NCBI GenBank assembly: GCA_019722365.1 | Contig: JADFUC010001527.1 | Location: forward strand, 778,001-842,000 | Source: Lithospermum erythrorhizon | Lineage: Eukaryota; Streptophyta; Magnoliopsida; Boraginales; Boraginaceae | DNA: 64,000 nucleotides | Direction: 5' to 3' | In this document: positions 52,096 to 64,000 of the stretch, piece by piece | Position numbering within the stretch: the first letter of the stretch is position 1 | How the letters are laid out: each line of letters opens with the position of its first letter | Position numbers and translations under genes: made by a program | The notes under the pieces: model-generated | What the model was told of the DNA's origin: nothing | Database searches by the model: none | What the model saw: only the letters and a program-made list of their open reading frames with translations

Positions 52096-53859
52096 TGATG
52101 AATATTGTATTCGGTTTTATGGTGTTTAGTAGAGGTTGAAACTATAGGATGGAGAGTTCAGTTCCATTACGACCAAGAGTAAAGCTCAAAATATAGAAGG
52201 ATAGAAGAGTTAGAGTTTCCATTAAATAATTGTTGAGTAAGGCTCCAAATATAGGAATGAGGAAGAGATCAGTTCCATTACCCTGGGCATGTCAAACTTT
52301 ATTATCGTCTCTTTTTAGGCAGACTCCAGGTATAAATCTGATACCAATAGTTGAATAAATGTAACAATGTATTTCTTTATCTGGATTTCTGCTATTAATC
52401 AGACATCTCATCTTTTGGTAATCTGTTCCAAGTTGTTTATTTTTAGTCTTTTTGAGTCTTTCTAGTTTGATTCCCCTTCGTTGGTTATGTATCTGGCTCA
52501 ATCATTTTAAAGTTCATTGATTACATATTTTTCTAAACGGGCGTGTGTTATGCCTGTTGGAAATGTGCATCGGACGGGCATAGCACCTGTTCGCTAAGGG
52601 CAAAAAAGAAAAAGAAAAAATTGTGTCTTGAAAATATTTGCACCCTACACTATGGTAGGTGGGGGTAGATAGTGCCAAATTAGTAGTCTCAATAAGATTG
52701 TGAGGAGGAATAACTCTTTTTTATATACCAATGAGACGGTGAAATTGGAGTACTTATCATGATGGCATGCTTATAAAATTTATTTTTCAATAATGTTTTA
52801 AGTTATGTTCGTTTCAATATATAAAATTGCAGTAGTATATAATCCTTATGCTGGTAAGATTTTGTTTTTGACTATTGAAAGTGGTAATTGAGTTCTAATT
52901 TGGTTCCCACTAAAACCAAAAATATTGCATGAATGATTATCATATTATCAAAGCTGTAATTGGGTCTCCATTTTATCAGCACCTTCTTAACATGACCCAT
53001 AATAGATTTTGTAAAATTGAAATGAAATAACAATGACAAATAATAAAAATTTATCTATTCAAGTTGTGTGGAGTAGTATGGAGGCCGCTGATTTGAAAGC
53101 AATTTTGACACGACTTGATTAGTGTCGTGTTAAGCGGTCATTCTCGAGGATTAACGGCCCGGCTGAAAAGAATACGTCGCTCTGGCCTATGACTTTGGAA
53201 AAAACACAAACAGTACTCAGGAATGTAGAATTGCAAACGAACTGAGAGCCAAAATAGCTCAGAAAGAGTATCGTATGGTAAAAGTATGGTGGATAAAGCA
53301 GACAAAGATGGAAGTAGCTATTCGTTACTCTATTTCTGTTGGTTGTGAATAAAATGATAACAAAATATGCAACCTCCTTTATAGTAGCAACACATTTTAG
53401 AAACGTCAAAAAATGGACTTAATGGAAAATCATGCACTTTAATGAGACATTATAAGAGATTCCAAAACGGCTCTATAATAGACAGAGTTGATTGCATGCA
53501 ACGGCCGAAACTCATTCAATTAGCCATAAACCAAATCAAAACGGATAAAAGTAACTAATGCCCTTAACTCTTGACATGCAAATAATGAGCCTTTGACCGT
53601 TTCAATAATTGAATTGATTCAAACTAAGAAAAAGGATTTAAAATTTTAGGCCATTGATCCAACAGATTTGCACTTTTCTAAGTGATTTTGTTTATTGATG
53701 AAAAATGAACCACATGGGTTGCCTCATCCAATACATATCATCTTGTTGCACCCCTTTAGATGTACCATCATATTAGAGCTATGAACTTAATCAACATGAA
53801 TGAAGATGTCCATAGACATTTAATTAGCAGCATTAGTACCCTCCTTTGAAGAAGTAACA
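52096..53859. other. Intergenic region between kelch and BAHD genes
   Basis: AT-rich, with the 3' UTR of the kelch gene at the left and BAHD promoter at the right. Minus-strand frames here are Ser/Phe-rich AT artefacts. No gene is supported. Confidence 0.5.
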
Positions 53860-55929
53860 ATGAACAATCAACTCTCCCGGTACATATCAGATTGTTTCAT
53901 CAAGCCCTAAACATGTCATTGAAGAATCAAGAAAACCAATATACCTCTCGCCATGGGATCTAGCTCTGCTTTCAGTGAATTACATCCAAAAAAGGTCTCC
54001 CTGTTTGTCCAAACCACCTTCCTTCAACAGACAGAATCAACTCCACATTTTCTAACCAAGCTTCAAGAAACTCTCTCCCTCACCCTAGTCCATTTTACCC
54101 TTTATCAGATTCGATTATCGACAGTAAAACAAAGTCCCTCTCTGTATTCCGTCTACATTGATTGCAACAATAGCCTGGGCAAGATGTAAGCATAGGATCT
54201 CTACACTCTAATTATATGCGTCTTTAATAGAATAACTATACAATAATATACCTTGATCCATGATAATTTGAGTTGATGAAGTGAACTCCTTAGACATGAT
54301 AATGCATAAGGTTCTTTATATAGTAGTATTAGTATAACCAAAGGTCTAAGTTACTAAATGTCATCCTTATTGCATCCATTAAAATCATGTTAATGAGGAA
54401 GAAGAGATGGCTAAAGTTACACCCATTAATCCAATATTTTAATGTTTAATATTCATCTTATTAAACTCCTTCATAATAGGAGTAATCTTTCATATTACAT
54501 TACCATAAATAGATTACTAATAAAAATAATCCAACACAAAAGATTCATCCAATAATAAAGTTGACCATTTCTGATGTCTTCTCCACATGATGTCCCAATA
54601 GAGATTGTCCAGTTATTCTTTGACCGTGATTAACAAATTAACCATGATGGGCATGGTAATTCTTTGTTGACCATTCAAGTTACCAGGTTAACTGATGGAA
54701 TATTCATTAGGTGTTCTTTTAATCATGTGGTTGCTGATGGAACATCTTATTGGCATTTTCTCAATTCCTGGTCAGAGATTTTCCAAGGCCCTATAGAGGT
54801 TGGGAAAAGATGTTTTGGATTGTCCAATTCTAGGAGCCTATCCATGAATATTTGGTTTCCTCAGGGCATGGTCTATCCTTTCACTTCCCTTACACTCATC
54901 TGAACAGTTTATGCATGGGTATGTAGCTCAGTCTTAGAAAGGTCTTCCATTTCTCAAATGAATCTGTAGCCAAACTCAAAGCAAAGCCAATGCAGAAACA
55001 AACATGTCCAAGATTTCATCCTTGCAGGCATTATCAGCTCATGTATGGAGGTAAGTCCAAATTCCTTATTGGCGCTTAGTCAATAGTTTGGGGTGTATGC
55101 AATTAAACCCCAGTTTATTTCTATGGTTTTATGTTCTACTAATGTGATTGGTCAAATTTAAGTTGTGGATGATTAGTCTTGACTCTTGATTGTGTGTCAA
55201 GGTTCTCCAAATGACAAAGCTGCAATATGGCAATAAATAATAGGACAAAGGTTGGAGCCTCCCTGCCTCCAGAGTACTTTGGAAATTGCCTGCAAGTAGT
55301 GAGAGCAACTGCTTCAGCTAATGAGCTCCTTCAAGAGCATAACAATTTAGTTTGTCCTGCTCAATTACTCCATCCCAGGTTAGTGAGGCAGCTTGGGCCC
55401 TGGTTCAGGGTCCTTGTAATTTCAAATTCCCCGACCAATCTGTAGAATTTCGCTCTGATTTTAATCTAGTTCTGTCCCTTGTAACAACATTGAGACCCAA
55501 TTGAGTAATCTATATTAGACTCCTTTCAATTCAAAGAAGTGGGGAAATTATAGACTTCTATTTAGCATCACTACATGAAGTCCTAACTCTAACTTTGTCA
55601 CTCATCAGGCAGTGAACAACCACACACGGTCAAAGAGGCGCGAGTTTGTGGATTTGTGGTTTCAAAACCCTTTCATAGTTCAGATGGGCAGGTTGTTCGA
55701 TCCCTGCAGTGTCATGATGGGAAGTTCACCCAGGTTCAACATGTATGGCAATGAATTTGGGTTGGAAACTTAAGCGATGGCTCTTCGAAGTGGTTATGCT
55801 GACAAGTTGTCATTAGGAAAGGTCTCATTGTATCCTGTGGTTTGAAGGTGAAATACTGGATCTTGAAGTTTGCCTCTCACAGATCTAATGGCTGCCCTGG
55901 AATGTGACAAAGAGTTCATGGAGTTATAG
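53860..55929 (+). CDS. BAHD acyltransferase (HXXXD type), frame-broken
   Basis: Acyl-CoA-dependent acyltransferase of plant specialised metabolism; substrate not predictable. The start at 53860 gives MNNQLSRYISDCFIKP, followed one frame over by KHVIEESRKPIYLSPWDLAL, typical BAHD N-terminus. Then FLTKLQETLSLTLVHF, the catalytic CSFNHVVADGTSYWHFLNSW (H and D of HXXXD, near 54715-54760), SAHVWR before a donor at 55051, an intron to about 55200, LAINNRTK, LPPEYFGNC, EFVDLWFQNPFIVQMG and NMYGNEFGLG, the family's DFGWG position with Glu and Leu instead of Asp and Trp. The stop is at 55927-55929. At least eight frame changes interrupt it, and the stretch 54190-54580 separating N-terminal and HXXXD parts is longer than expected, possibly an intron. 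Either a pseudogene or an indel-rich assembly of a working gene. Confidence 0.85.
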
Positions 55930-57901
55930 TTAATGTATTTGCTCCCAAACTCCAAAGTTGTATGAAAATGAATAATGAATTCATCACTTGGTGTTTCAAA
56001 TAGATGGTACTCATTGTTTACAGTTGCTTTTTAATCTCATTGTAATTTATTGGTTTAAAGACAAAGAGTTCTCTTATAGTAGCTTCCTCCATTCAGATGC
56101 CATGATAACACATTAACGTGTAATAATGTATTTAAAAGAGACTTTCGTATAAGCGTAATAAGAGGGTCAAGCGCATGATAGAGATATTTCGGTGTCCGAG
56201 AATTAAAGTATAAACACAATATCTGGAAACATGTTTGGTATCTTGAGAATGGAAATAGAATGATTAAATTGGATTATATTCTTAGTTTGGTAGTTAAATT
56301 TTTATATGATTGCATTCCTAAGAAATTTCATTATCCCGTATAGAGTCTTAAACCGTTATTAGAATTGATGGTATTGTGAATTCACCTTTATCTGAGTAAT
56401 GAAATATAAATAATTTATTAACATTATAAATACAATATGTATAACACTAAATTGTTATATATTTATTATATAAGTTATATAATTATTAAATATATCTGTT
56501 ATACTAAATATATTAATATTATATATATTATTTTAATTTATTTTCGAAGATAATATATGGTAAATATATTTAAATTTTAAAAATATTTTATAATATTAAT
56601 TTAAAACTAATTATATCATATCAACATTAACATGTTACACCGTATAATATATCTTTAAGCTTAACATATTATAATATTACATGAAAATTAATATTTTATT
56701 GTAATATAACTTTGAAATTAATACTAGTTACTTTTAAAAATATAGATTTGAAATGAATATATTAATATTAATTTATAATTTATATTTATCTTGGTTTTTA
56801 ATATATTTGTATGTATATATAATTAAATGCAGTGCGTAAAATTACTTAATTAATTTAACATACGAACAATGCAACTCAGAGAATTGTTTAACATGATTCC
56901 TTTTTCGGCCATTCTTTTACACGCCCCGTTTTATTACGCCACAAATTTATTCCTTCATACCAAGCGTACCCTAATTATAATAGATAATAAGTTAATCATT
57001 TCCTTAGGCTTATGAATCATGCATCCTTGATGGCTCGAAAATAGCGAGAATACAACATTTGAAATAATTGTTTGGATTTATATCATGTCTTAATAATGTT
57101 TGTATTATATACAACCAATATTTATTTTCTATCCATTTAAAAGTTAATTTTGAATATTTAATTTATGTTTAAATATTTTACTAAATGCGAGTTTCAATAA
57201 AAGTTGATAAAAAATAAATTTGTATGTCAAAAATTGATGTTCTTGGCATTTTCCCCTACAACGTATGTATGATTGTTTCCTTACAAATAAAGATACTTCT
57301 AGTGCCGCGTACACCGCCTAGAATCTGACATATACAGTCAGTATGTGATTACATTTATTTGTCTTCCCTAATGTCAAATCTTAATTAATCTCATAACGAA
57401 TAGTCTAAGCCTCAAAGCTGTCATTAGTTACTTTGTCAAATGAAATTTGTCTACTTCAATCTAATCCCTTAATGACAGTATATATAAATAATATCAAGGC
57501 CAACACACAGCTGAAATGACATCTGGGATAAATTTCGTTGTTAGATTTGATAGTTAGCTCATGTCAATCTTTAAAAGGTTTTTGTCATCATTAACGTCTT
57601 CATAGCTTACCCAGTGGTCAGCACAAATAAAATTACCACAGGATCAAACATCTTATATTAGAATTCTTATGAGACGAACTTCAGAAAAAAAGTCATGTCT
57701 TGGTGGTATGAGTAGATGCCGTCGATTCATGTCAACATGTCTATGTATTTTTGGGTCGGATATTACGTACAATTACTATTCTAAAGTATGAGCAGAAATA
57801 GTCGCGTGCTTAGTCCTCGAAATTCCTATTCTATTAATACGTAAACCAAATACAACTTGTCTAGCAGATTATCAAAAAATATAGAACAACTTTTGATAGA
57901 G
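55930..57901. other. AT-rich intergenic region before the cysteine-rich peptide genes
   Basis: Very AT-rich (56400-56830 almost only A and T). It should contain the promoter of the first peptide gene. No gene, RNA or clear element is supported. Confidence 0.5.
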
Positions 57902-59321
57902 ATGAGGTCGTCTTCAACATCGTTATGCTGTGTATTATTTCTTGCGATCGTCTTTTATGGTGGTCAGTGTTTCTATTTTCTTTCTCCATACTTCCCTCCC
58001 TTGATGATTATTTGTGACTTATGTTTTGTGTAAGACTATATTTGAAAGTTCTATATATTTGTAAATAAGTTCTTGGTTGCTTCATGATTCATTACTCAAT
58101 TCATCCATGAATATTATCTATATATGTTCATTTTTTCATTTGTCATAATAACTTATTTCATTTAATTAATTTTTTTATGCATTTTAAGAATAGTTGAATT
58201 TTTACTAATATTAAAAGGTTCTTTCTCAAAATTTTGATAAATTCAAAATTAGATGACCTTCATATATGGGATGAAGGGAGCTAGTATTAAAAGTTTCAAT
58301 TTATAATTAGAATCGAGTTCGATGATGTTTATATATGGCATGACTCATGACTGGTTAATCACTAATGGATCAATTTATCTTCAAACAAGCAAGTTTCACC
58401 CATATGAACACGGAAAGAATCGAGACTAAAAGCTCGAGAATCAAAATTTATAATATTTTTTTATTTTAAAGGGGATCAAAATTTATAATATTAAAAAAAC
58501 GTCGTTTCGTCGTGGATTACCGCTTGTATAAATCGCTACTTAGCGTCATGAAGGAGATAAATCGGATATGTCGGTGGCCAATACATTTAGCCTCGTCGTT
58601 TTTACCACTTTACAACCGGGATCAATTACACATCCTTGTGGGGCTGACCTCATCAGTCTAGAAAATTTGGGGTGTCCTTAAATCTCGTAGAAGTTATTGC
58701 CAAACTATTTATACACGGGGTTTAATATTAGTTATTAATGGGTGAAATTTGTTTTGTAATGAATGAAAAAAATGTGATCTATTTTTAAAATAGTGAAATT
58801 TAGGGTAGGACTGTCACTGGCCCTTTAGTTATCCATCTACTTGAAGTATGAACTATATAGTATAACATGAATAATACTTATTTGGAAGTAGTAAAAAGAA
58901 TAAAGGATATAAAATTAAAAGATGTTGGGTTTTTGATAGTTGGCATAAACATTTTATATATTATTTAGCAAAACAATTTGAACTTTGAGATTATATTACT
59001 TTTGTTCAGGGGTTGAATTCGAATTTTGTACAATTATTAGTTCAAATTTTTCATGTTTGATCGTAACATGTGACTATTGTTTCTTTTGTAGTTTGTTTAA
59101 TGGAGTTGGGAGATGCACAAACACAAGTTAATGTGCTACAAACTGTTGTTGGAGAGTTGAATGTCAGATGTAACGTTGAACCAACTTGTTTATCAACCTG
59201 CAAGCAGTTGTGTGGGACTTCAAGCAATGCAACTTGTGTAGACAATATTGAATACCCTCGGCCTAAATGTGCATGTGAATTTAAAACAACTGATGATTGT
59301 ACTGTACAAAAAGTTTGCTAA
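57902..59321 (+). CDS. Secreted cysteine-rich (defensin-like) peptide, copy 1
   Basis: Exon 1 (57902-57962) encodes a signal peptide, MRSSSTSLCCVLFLAIVFYG; a 1.13 kb intron follows; exon 2 (59092-59321) encodes the rest (96 aa in total). Cleavage is likely after GDA (about residue 29). The mature part has nine cysteines at about 47, 53, 57, 61, 69, 80, 82, 90 and 96, with CLSTCKQLC and KCAC groups. The signal-peptide exon, phase-1 intron and CXC pattern are typical of plant defensin-like genes, and such peptides act in antimicrobial defence or cell signalling. An odd cysteine count is unusual: position 34 is Asn here but Cys in copy 2, so an ancestral ten-Cys peptide may have lost one. Function inferred from pattern only. 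Confidence 0.75.
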
Positions 59322-59637
59322 TATTAATTGTATCGATGATATGAAAACAAAATATAGTTGTTATATGTATTTTTATACTTTCGTATATTTATAACAAATT
59401 ACATTTCTATTTTAGTAATTACTTGTATATATTTCTTCTTTTGTTTTCTTCTTATTCTTTGCCATAGCGCCCATTTTGGAACGATTTGAAAGAGAAATTT
59501 CGAATTCTTACATGAATGAGACTGATCACATCTGATCGTTGAAAAATTAGGACACCAATCATATACGAGTGACCATTACACCATGAATTGACAAGCGAAT
59601 GATGACAAGTGTTATGTTAAGACAATAATTTGTTCAT

Positions 59638-59930
59638 ATAAAAGTTTGTAATGTTGCTTATATTGATATGATAAAAATATAATTGATAAATGTATACATA
59701 TTTTTATACTTCCTATATGTTTGTAATAAATTTCATTTCAGTTTCACTAGTTACTTGTATATTATATATTCATGATGACAATATTTTTTTTTAATGATGA
59801 CAATAATAGTTAATATGTTATTAAAACAACAAATTATCTTGGTATTTACCTTTTCGATTAAATAGTCATTAATTTGTTTGGATGACTAAAAATCATACAT
59901 TATTAGTTCATGTTATCTTGCGGAGTTGTA
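59638..59930 (+). pseudogene. Tail remnant of a third cysteine-rich peptide copy
   Basis: The 3' end and 3' flank of copy 1 (aaaagtttgctaatattaat, then poly-AT with tttttatacttt and ttactt-gtatat) recur at 59640-59770 as aaaagtttgtaatgttgctt and so on. They continue into tggtatttacc-ttttcgatt-aaatagtcattaat, which is also found behind copy 2 (60920-60960). No coding body precedes it. It is probably the leftover of a duplicated gene. Confidence 0.6.
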
Positions 59931-60106
59931 TTTATAAAGGAAATAACATCACCAATGAGGAGTTTGTTTGTCATTGGTGATGTGATGATCCAAATATATA
60001 GGATCAGGAGTTGTATTTCTTACATAAATCACACATGTACTCTGTATTCATTAAGGAGGATTATATTTCACATTCTATAATTTTGTTCATGGTATCAGCT
60101 CTAATA

Positions 60107-60761
60107 ATGATGAGGTCGTCTTCTCAACATCGTTTTACTTGGTACTTTGCAATCATCCTCTATGGTTAGTTTTTTCCTTATTTTCAGGAAAATCTACAAC
60201 TTATGTTCTCTCTAAGAAAATTAATTTTGTAAATTAGTTCTTGGTTGCTTCATGATTTATTAATAAAAGATACATCCGATTCTCCAACATGTAGATTAGA
60301 TGTTATTCGAGCGATGACTCAATAATACACTCCACTATGATGATATTTTATTTATTTATTCTCCCCATGTAAGTTTCAAAGTGAGCGTAAACTTGAGAGG
60401 GAAATGAGTAATTACTATTTTTAGTGAATAATAAATTAATGTATTTCATATTTTGAAACAATAATAGTCATGTTACTATGAGAATTAATGTATCCATAAT
60501 TTATTTCATATTTTAGCTGTTATTGTTTCTTTGGCCAATTGGATGAAGTTTAGGGGATGGCAAAGAGAAATGTGTGTTACAAACTGATATCGAATGTTGA
60601 TTGTCAAATCATAGTCCAAAACCAAAATGTGAATCGCATTGCAAGAAAGATTATTTTGGACCTTCCAAGCACTGGAACTTGTGTCGACAGTGTGAATACT
60701 CTACCTAAATGTGCATGTCAATTTAAAACAACTGATGATTACCACACACAAAGTTTATTAA
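60107..60761 (+). pseudogene. Secreted cysteine-rich peptide, copy 2, frame-broken
   Basis: Paralogue of the gene at 57902. Exon 1 (60107-60164) gives MMRSSSQHRFTWYFAIILY; exon 2 starts at 60517. Matching segments are GDGKEKCVLQTDIEC, GTCVDSV, LPKCACQFKTTDD, each in a different frame, and the end aaagtttattaa corresponds to aaagtttgctaa of copy 1. The middle CXXXCXXXC group is largely lost and a Cys near the end (DDC) reads DDY. Either a decaying duplicate or a working peptide hidden by indels. Two start codons are adjacent (60107 and 60110). Confidence 0.65.
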
Positions 60762-62309
60762 TATTGCTTGTATTATTGCTACAATAAAACATAATTAGTA
60801 TATGTATAAATATTTGTATACTACGGAGTAATAAATTACAGTACATTTCAGTTTCACTTATTACTAGTATACTGTATATTAGAATGATGACAAGTTTATG
60901 TTACTAATACAATAATTTATTGTATTGGTATTTATGTTTTCAACTAAATAGCCATTAATGTACTCTGATGACTCAAATCATAATTTATGGTTTAGTTTGA
61001 TTTCTATTCATTTATCAAAATACTTAATTATGTCAAATGAATCTATGCATAAGTTTGTCTTAATTCCTTTATTTAGCTTATGAATTATGCATCAAATATA
61101 ATTATCGACATACAACTCACAAGTCAAAGAAAAAAATCGGATGTGCTTTATCAAATAGATGGATCAATTTCAAATGATAACCATAAATATCTCGCTATAT
61201 ATTCTACCATGGCCGGCTATTAGGGGTGTTAGAGCGATTAGCAGCGCGTGATGCGAAATTTAATGGGGCACAATATTTTATATATACGTATGAATTTGTA
61301 TTAATTTATGCATGTAGGTAAGAGAGAGTTAATACAAACAAATATTGGCTTAGGATTATTTAGTATTTTTCGTTGCGATTCTCTTCTTATTTGTGCTATA
61401 ATTGATGCTTATTTTTAGTTTAAGACTTTAAGGTTTTTTAAATTTAAAACAGGGCTCCCTCTTGTTTAAATAAAATTATTTTTATAATTTGGAACAAGGC
61501 CCCCATTTAGAAACGAAGGCAATACGTGATACACTAAAGTTAGGTTGAAAGGCAGGATTAAAAAGCGTAAAATGAAAAATAGGTTGAAGGGGGTGTAGAG
61601 GCTGGTGAATGTAAAAAAGTTGATTAAATTTCGCGTTATTCGAGGGCTCGAAAAGTTCATTCATTGACTAGGTTCGCATGCAATAGCGAACTCAAAGTTG
61701 AAATTCGTAGTTCGTGACAGGGGCCAGGAGCAGTTCGATTTAGTTGAGCTCGGCGTCAAGCAGGGCCTCGGCTTTAAGTATTTTCTAGCCCATCCTTAAG
61801 TCCTCATATTAAAGCCTTCCTTCCCCTAAATAATTGATGCAGACGAATTTTGGTAGTTAATTGCTTAGGACCAGAATAGGCCAGAGATAATATGTCTAAA
61901 AAATTGATGCGGACGGCTTGAGCCTTGAAAATGCGAGGTTCGAAGAAATCGGTTTCGAGCAGGAAACATCACGTTCAAAAATGTGAACCGAATTTCGAGC
62001 GTCTGTGAATTCGGTATAGTTCGATCGTTTACAATGCCTAATCCTTTATATGAAGTCGTAAAGTGGTCGGCAAAAAATTTGTAATTATCATTTTATATAA
62101 ATATATTTAAGAATAATTTTATCTTGATCAAAACCTTAATTACGTGTAAATTATTTTACGACTATCTTTAGCAACACCTACCAAATTATCCGTAAACCTA
62201 TGCCACCAAAAGGTAATTAAACAAAAGAAAAGGGGTAGCAACTAGCAACTCAAGTTGAGATATGATGAGCATTTAGATATGGTTATTGAAATCATAACTA
62301 AGAAACAAA
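60762..62309. other. Intergenic region, 3' flank repeat then unassigned
   Basis: The first 200 bases repeat the 3' flank described at 59638. The rest, including 61480-62050, is moderately AT-rich without coding character on either strand. It contains the promoter of the next gene. Confidence 0.5.
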
Positions 62310-63473
62310 ATGATGATAGTAAGTAGTCAATCTCAGTGTTTCTCTTTTCTTCTTCATCCTCTGCAAATCTCCCCTGTAAATTCACAGCAAAGTCAACTCC
62401 TCAACCACACTTCACTTCATACCAAACGTGGCCTTAAGTTTGATAATATATCTCGGGGCCGTGAAGTAATAATTTCAAGAAGTGGTTCAAGAAAGGAGAA
62501 GGAAATGGGGTTCTTGGATGAGAATGGGTTTGTGGAAGATATGGATGGATATCTTAATTACTTAGCTCTTGAATATGACTCCGTTTGGGACACCAAACCT
62601 TCTTGGTAATTATATATGTTTCTAACAACTCTACAACTTTGTAGGATTTAGATTATATTGCATTTTAAAATTTGTGGTTGTGTTATTACATTCAATTATT
62701 GTTTAACTAAAAACATATAAGTAAGCAATTAAAACTTGTCAAATTTGTTATACTAAAGATATTTATCCTTATTCTTGCTCAATTTCCCCCCTATAAAATA
62801 AGCAGTTTAAATGAATATTGAGGAAGTTGTCGATTATATAGTTCCCAACTTTTCATATCAATTGAAGGTTGTTCACTTATTTCGTTAACCGAAAGACAAA
62901 ATTTTGTTCAAATGAATTCTTCAACTCTTCAAGATTAATTTAGATGGAATACATACATTCCCTTGGAGTCGAGGCTCCATACTTTAAGTTAAGCTCCAGC
63001 AGTGTTTAAACTCTTTCTCCAACTGATTGCCTTGTATTAATGTTGAACAGAAGTTGATCATCGTCTCTGATTTGCATTCGTTCTTGCCCTTCAGGTGTCA
63101 GCCGTGGACTATCTCATTGACGGGGGTGCTGATAGTCGTCCTCAGTTGGCTAGTTTTGCATTCAGTTGTGATCAGCACGCTAGTTTCGGCCCTGATTTGT
63201 GCATGGTGGTACATTTTCCTGTATTCTTACCCCAAGGTACGAAAGCAGTTTTGCTCTCCTTACTCGTTGTTTTGCTGTCTTCTTCATCATATAGAAATGA
63301 CTTCGTTTTCCCTCTGAAATGCTCGCAAGTTTAAAACAATGTAGAGAACCATATAATTCATACATTTAGATCTTGTTTTACCTTGTCTGCCGGATATGAT
63401 TGCAGAAAGAAGAAAGAAGATTAAAGATGGATTGGAGGATACATATGGTTCCAGGAAAGGCCAATCCTCTTGA
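62310..63473 (+). CDS. Small plastid membrane protein, DUF6737-like
   Basis: Exon 1 (62310-62605) encodes a Ser/Gln-rich N-terminus that could be a plastid transit peptide, then an acidic FLDENGFVEDMDGYLNYLA segment and WDTKPSW. Exon 2 (63095-63236) joins in phase 2 to give the signature PSWCQPWTISLTGV, two hydrophobic helices (LIVVLSWLVLHSVVI, LVSALICAWWYIFLY) and SYPK. The likely last exon carries DMIAERRKKIKDGLEDTYG and stops at 63471-63473. The WCQPW and two-helix layout is shared with short cyanobacterial and plant DUF6737 proteins (memory). Function unknown. The acceptor of the last exon is unclear: the obvious one (ttgcag, ending 63406) puts a different frame in use, starting KEERRLKMDWRI and running to TAG at 63538. 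Confidence 0.7.
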
Positions 63474-63539
63474 ATTATGTTCCATGTTAACTCATTCACA
63501 CACTGCAATTGTTGAGGAACTTGATAATTCCAAATTCTA

Positions 63540-64000
63540 GTTCATCTTAGTTTTCTACTACTACCTTATCACCCTTGAATTCTAATTTGTAATATGATGT
63601 CAAGAAATTTTCTCATCATTTTCAGCAATATGTGTACAATGGTTAGCAAGTTACTAGATTTCAACTACTGATTGGGGAAGAAAAAGAAAAGCATTCAGAG
63701 TGGATTGACAAGTTAACATTCTTGATTACAAAAGACGCCAACTCAGTGTTGGATCAATTTTTTTTCCGGCACGGTTCTTCATTTTGAATTCAAGTCTTAG
63801 ATCAATTGTAATTTGATAAAACGGCGATGTGTTCAATATCATATTTGTTGGAGTATTGATTGAAATATCTCACAAATAATGAGGGAAAACTTACCATGTG
63901 ACAATTGCTAAAGTTTCATTCTTTAGCATTTGGGGTGGTACCTATCGAACCTAAACAGGGTTTGAGTCGGCGAACAACACAATTGAGAGTCGGTCCAGCT
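63540..64000. other. Right edge, no gene supported
   Basis: 3' flank of the DUF6737-like gene. No open frame of coding quality is seen in the last 460 bases, though a gene could begin beyond the window. Confidence 0.4.

Noticed and set aside
53119..53409. Minus-strand 96-codon open frame
   Set aside because: Phe/Tyr/Ser-rich translation of AT-rich sequence with no recognisable motif or splice context.
56400..56830. Extreme AT-rich tract as a possible matrix-attachment region or element
   Set aside because: Composition alone is not evidence; no defined borders or repeats.

Overview
This window is nuclear DNA of a flowering plant. It is AT-rich, with GT-AG introns (many over 500 bp), long intergenic stretches, MITEs and one Ty1/copia retrotransposon. 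The proteins are land-plant families: SPIRRIG-type BEACH protein, JMJ31-type JmjC protein, PP2C-kinase fusion, homocysteine S-methyltransferase, F-box/kelch SKIP30, BAHD acyltransferase and defensin-like peptides. It looks eudicot; I cannot name the species.

Layout. From 506 to 17221 (minus) lies a giant SPIRRIG/BCHA-type BEACH-WD40 gene. It is divergent from a JmjC dioxygenase gene (18882-23835, plus), with a repeat-bearing 1.7 kb spacer between their start codons. From 24746 to 40225 (plus) is a 20-exon gene fusing a PP2C phosphatase to a protein kinase; its first intron carries a ~4.85 kb copia element (25177-30026, minus) with LTRs, a primer-binding site and a 5-bp target duplication. Then come a homocysteine S-methyltransferase gene (43361-47079, plus), a small Ser/Asp- and Lys-rich conserved gene (47796-49210, minus), an F-box/kelch gene of SKIP30 type (51075-52095, plus), a BAHD acyltransferase (53860-55929, plus), two tandem secreted cysteine-rich peptide genes (57902-59321 and 60107-60761, plus) with a decayed third tail between them, and a two-TM DUF6737-like plastid protein (62310-63473, plus).

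The block PP2C-kinase / HMT / SKIP30 resembles, from memory, a neighbourhood on Arabidopsis chromosome 3 (At3g63220, At3g63250, At3g63340), so it is probably ancestral gene order. The genes do not form one pathway; they cover membrane traffic (SPI), chromatin or protein hydroxylation (JMJ31-like), signalling (PP2C-kinase), methionine recycling (HMT), ubiquitin targeting (kelch), specialised metabolism (BAHD) and secreted peptides.

A recurring oddity is that perfectly open exons alternate with patches where family-conserved protein is readable only by jumping frame every 20-100 bases, usually at one-base gaps. This hits SPI (8.0-10.4 kb, 12.7 kb), PP2C exon 1 plus the copia element, the HMT 3' end, the small Lys-rich gene, the kelch gene, the BAHD gene and the second cysteine-rich peptide. 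Because housekeeping genes are affected as well as accessory ones, unpolished long-read sequence is a better explanation for most of it than pseudogenisation, but this needs reads or transcripts. I found no convincing novel multi-gene system, no CRISPR array and no RNA gene.
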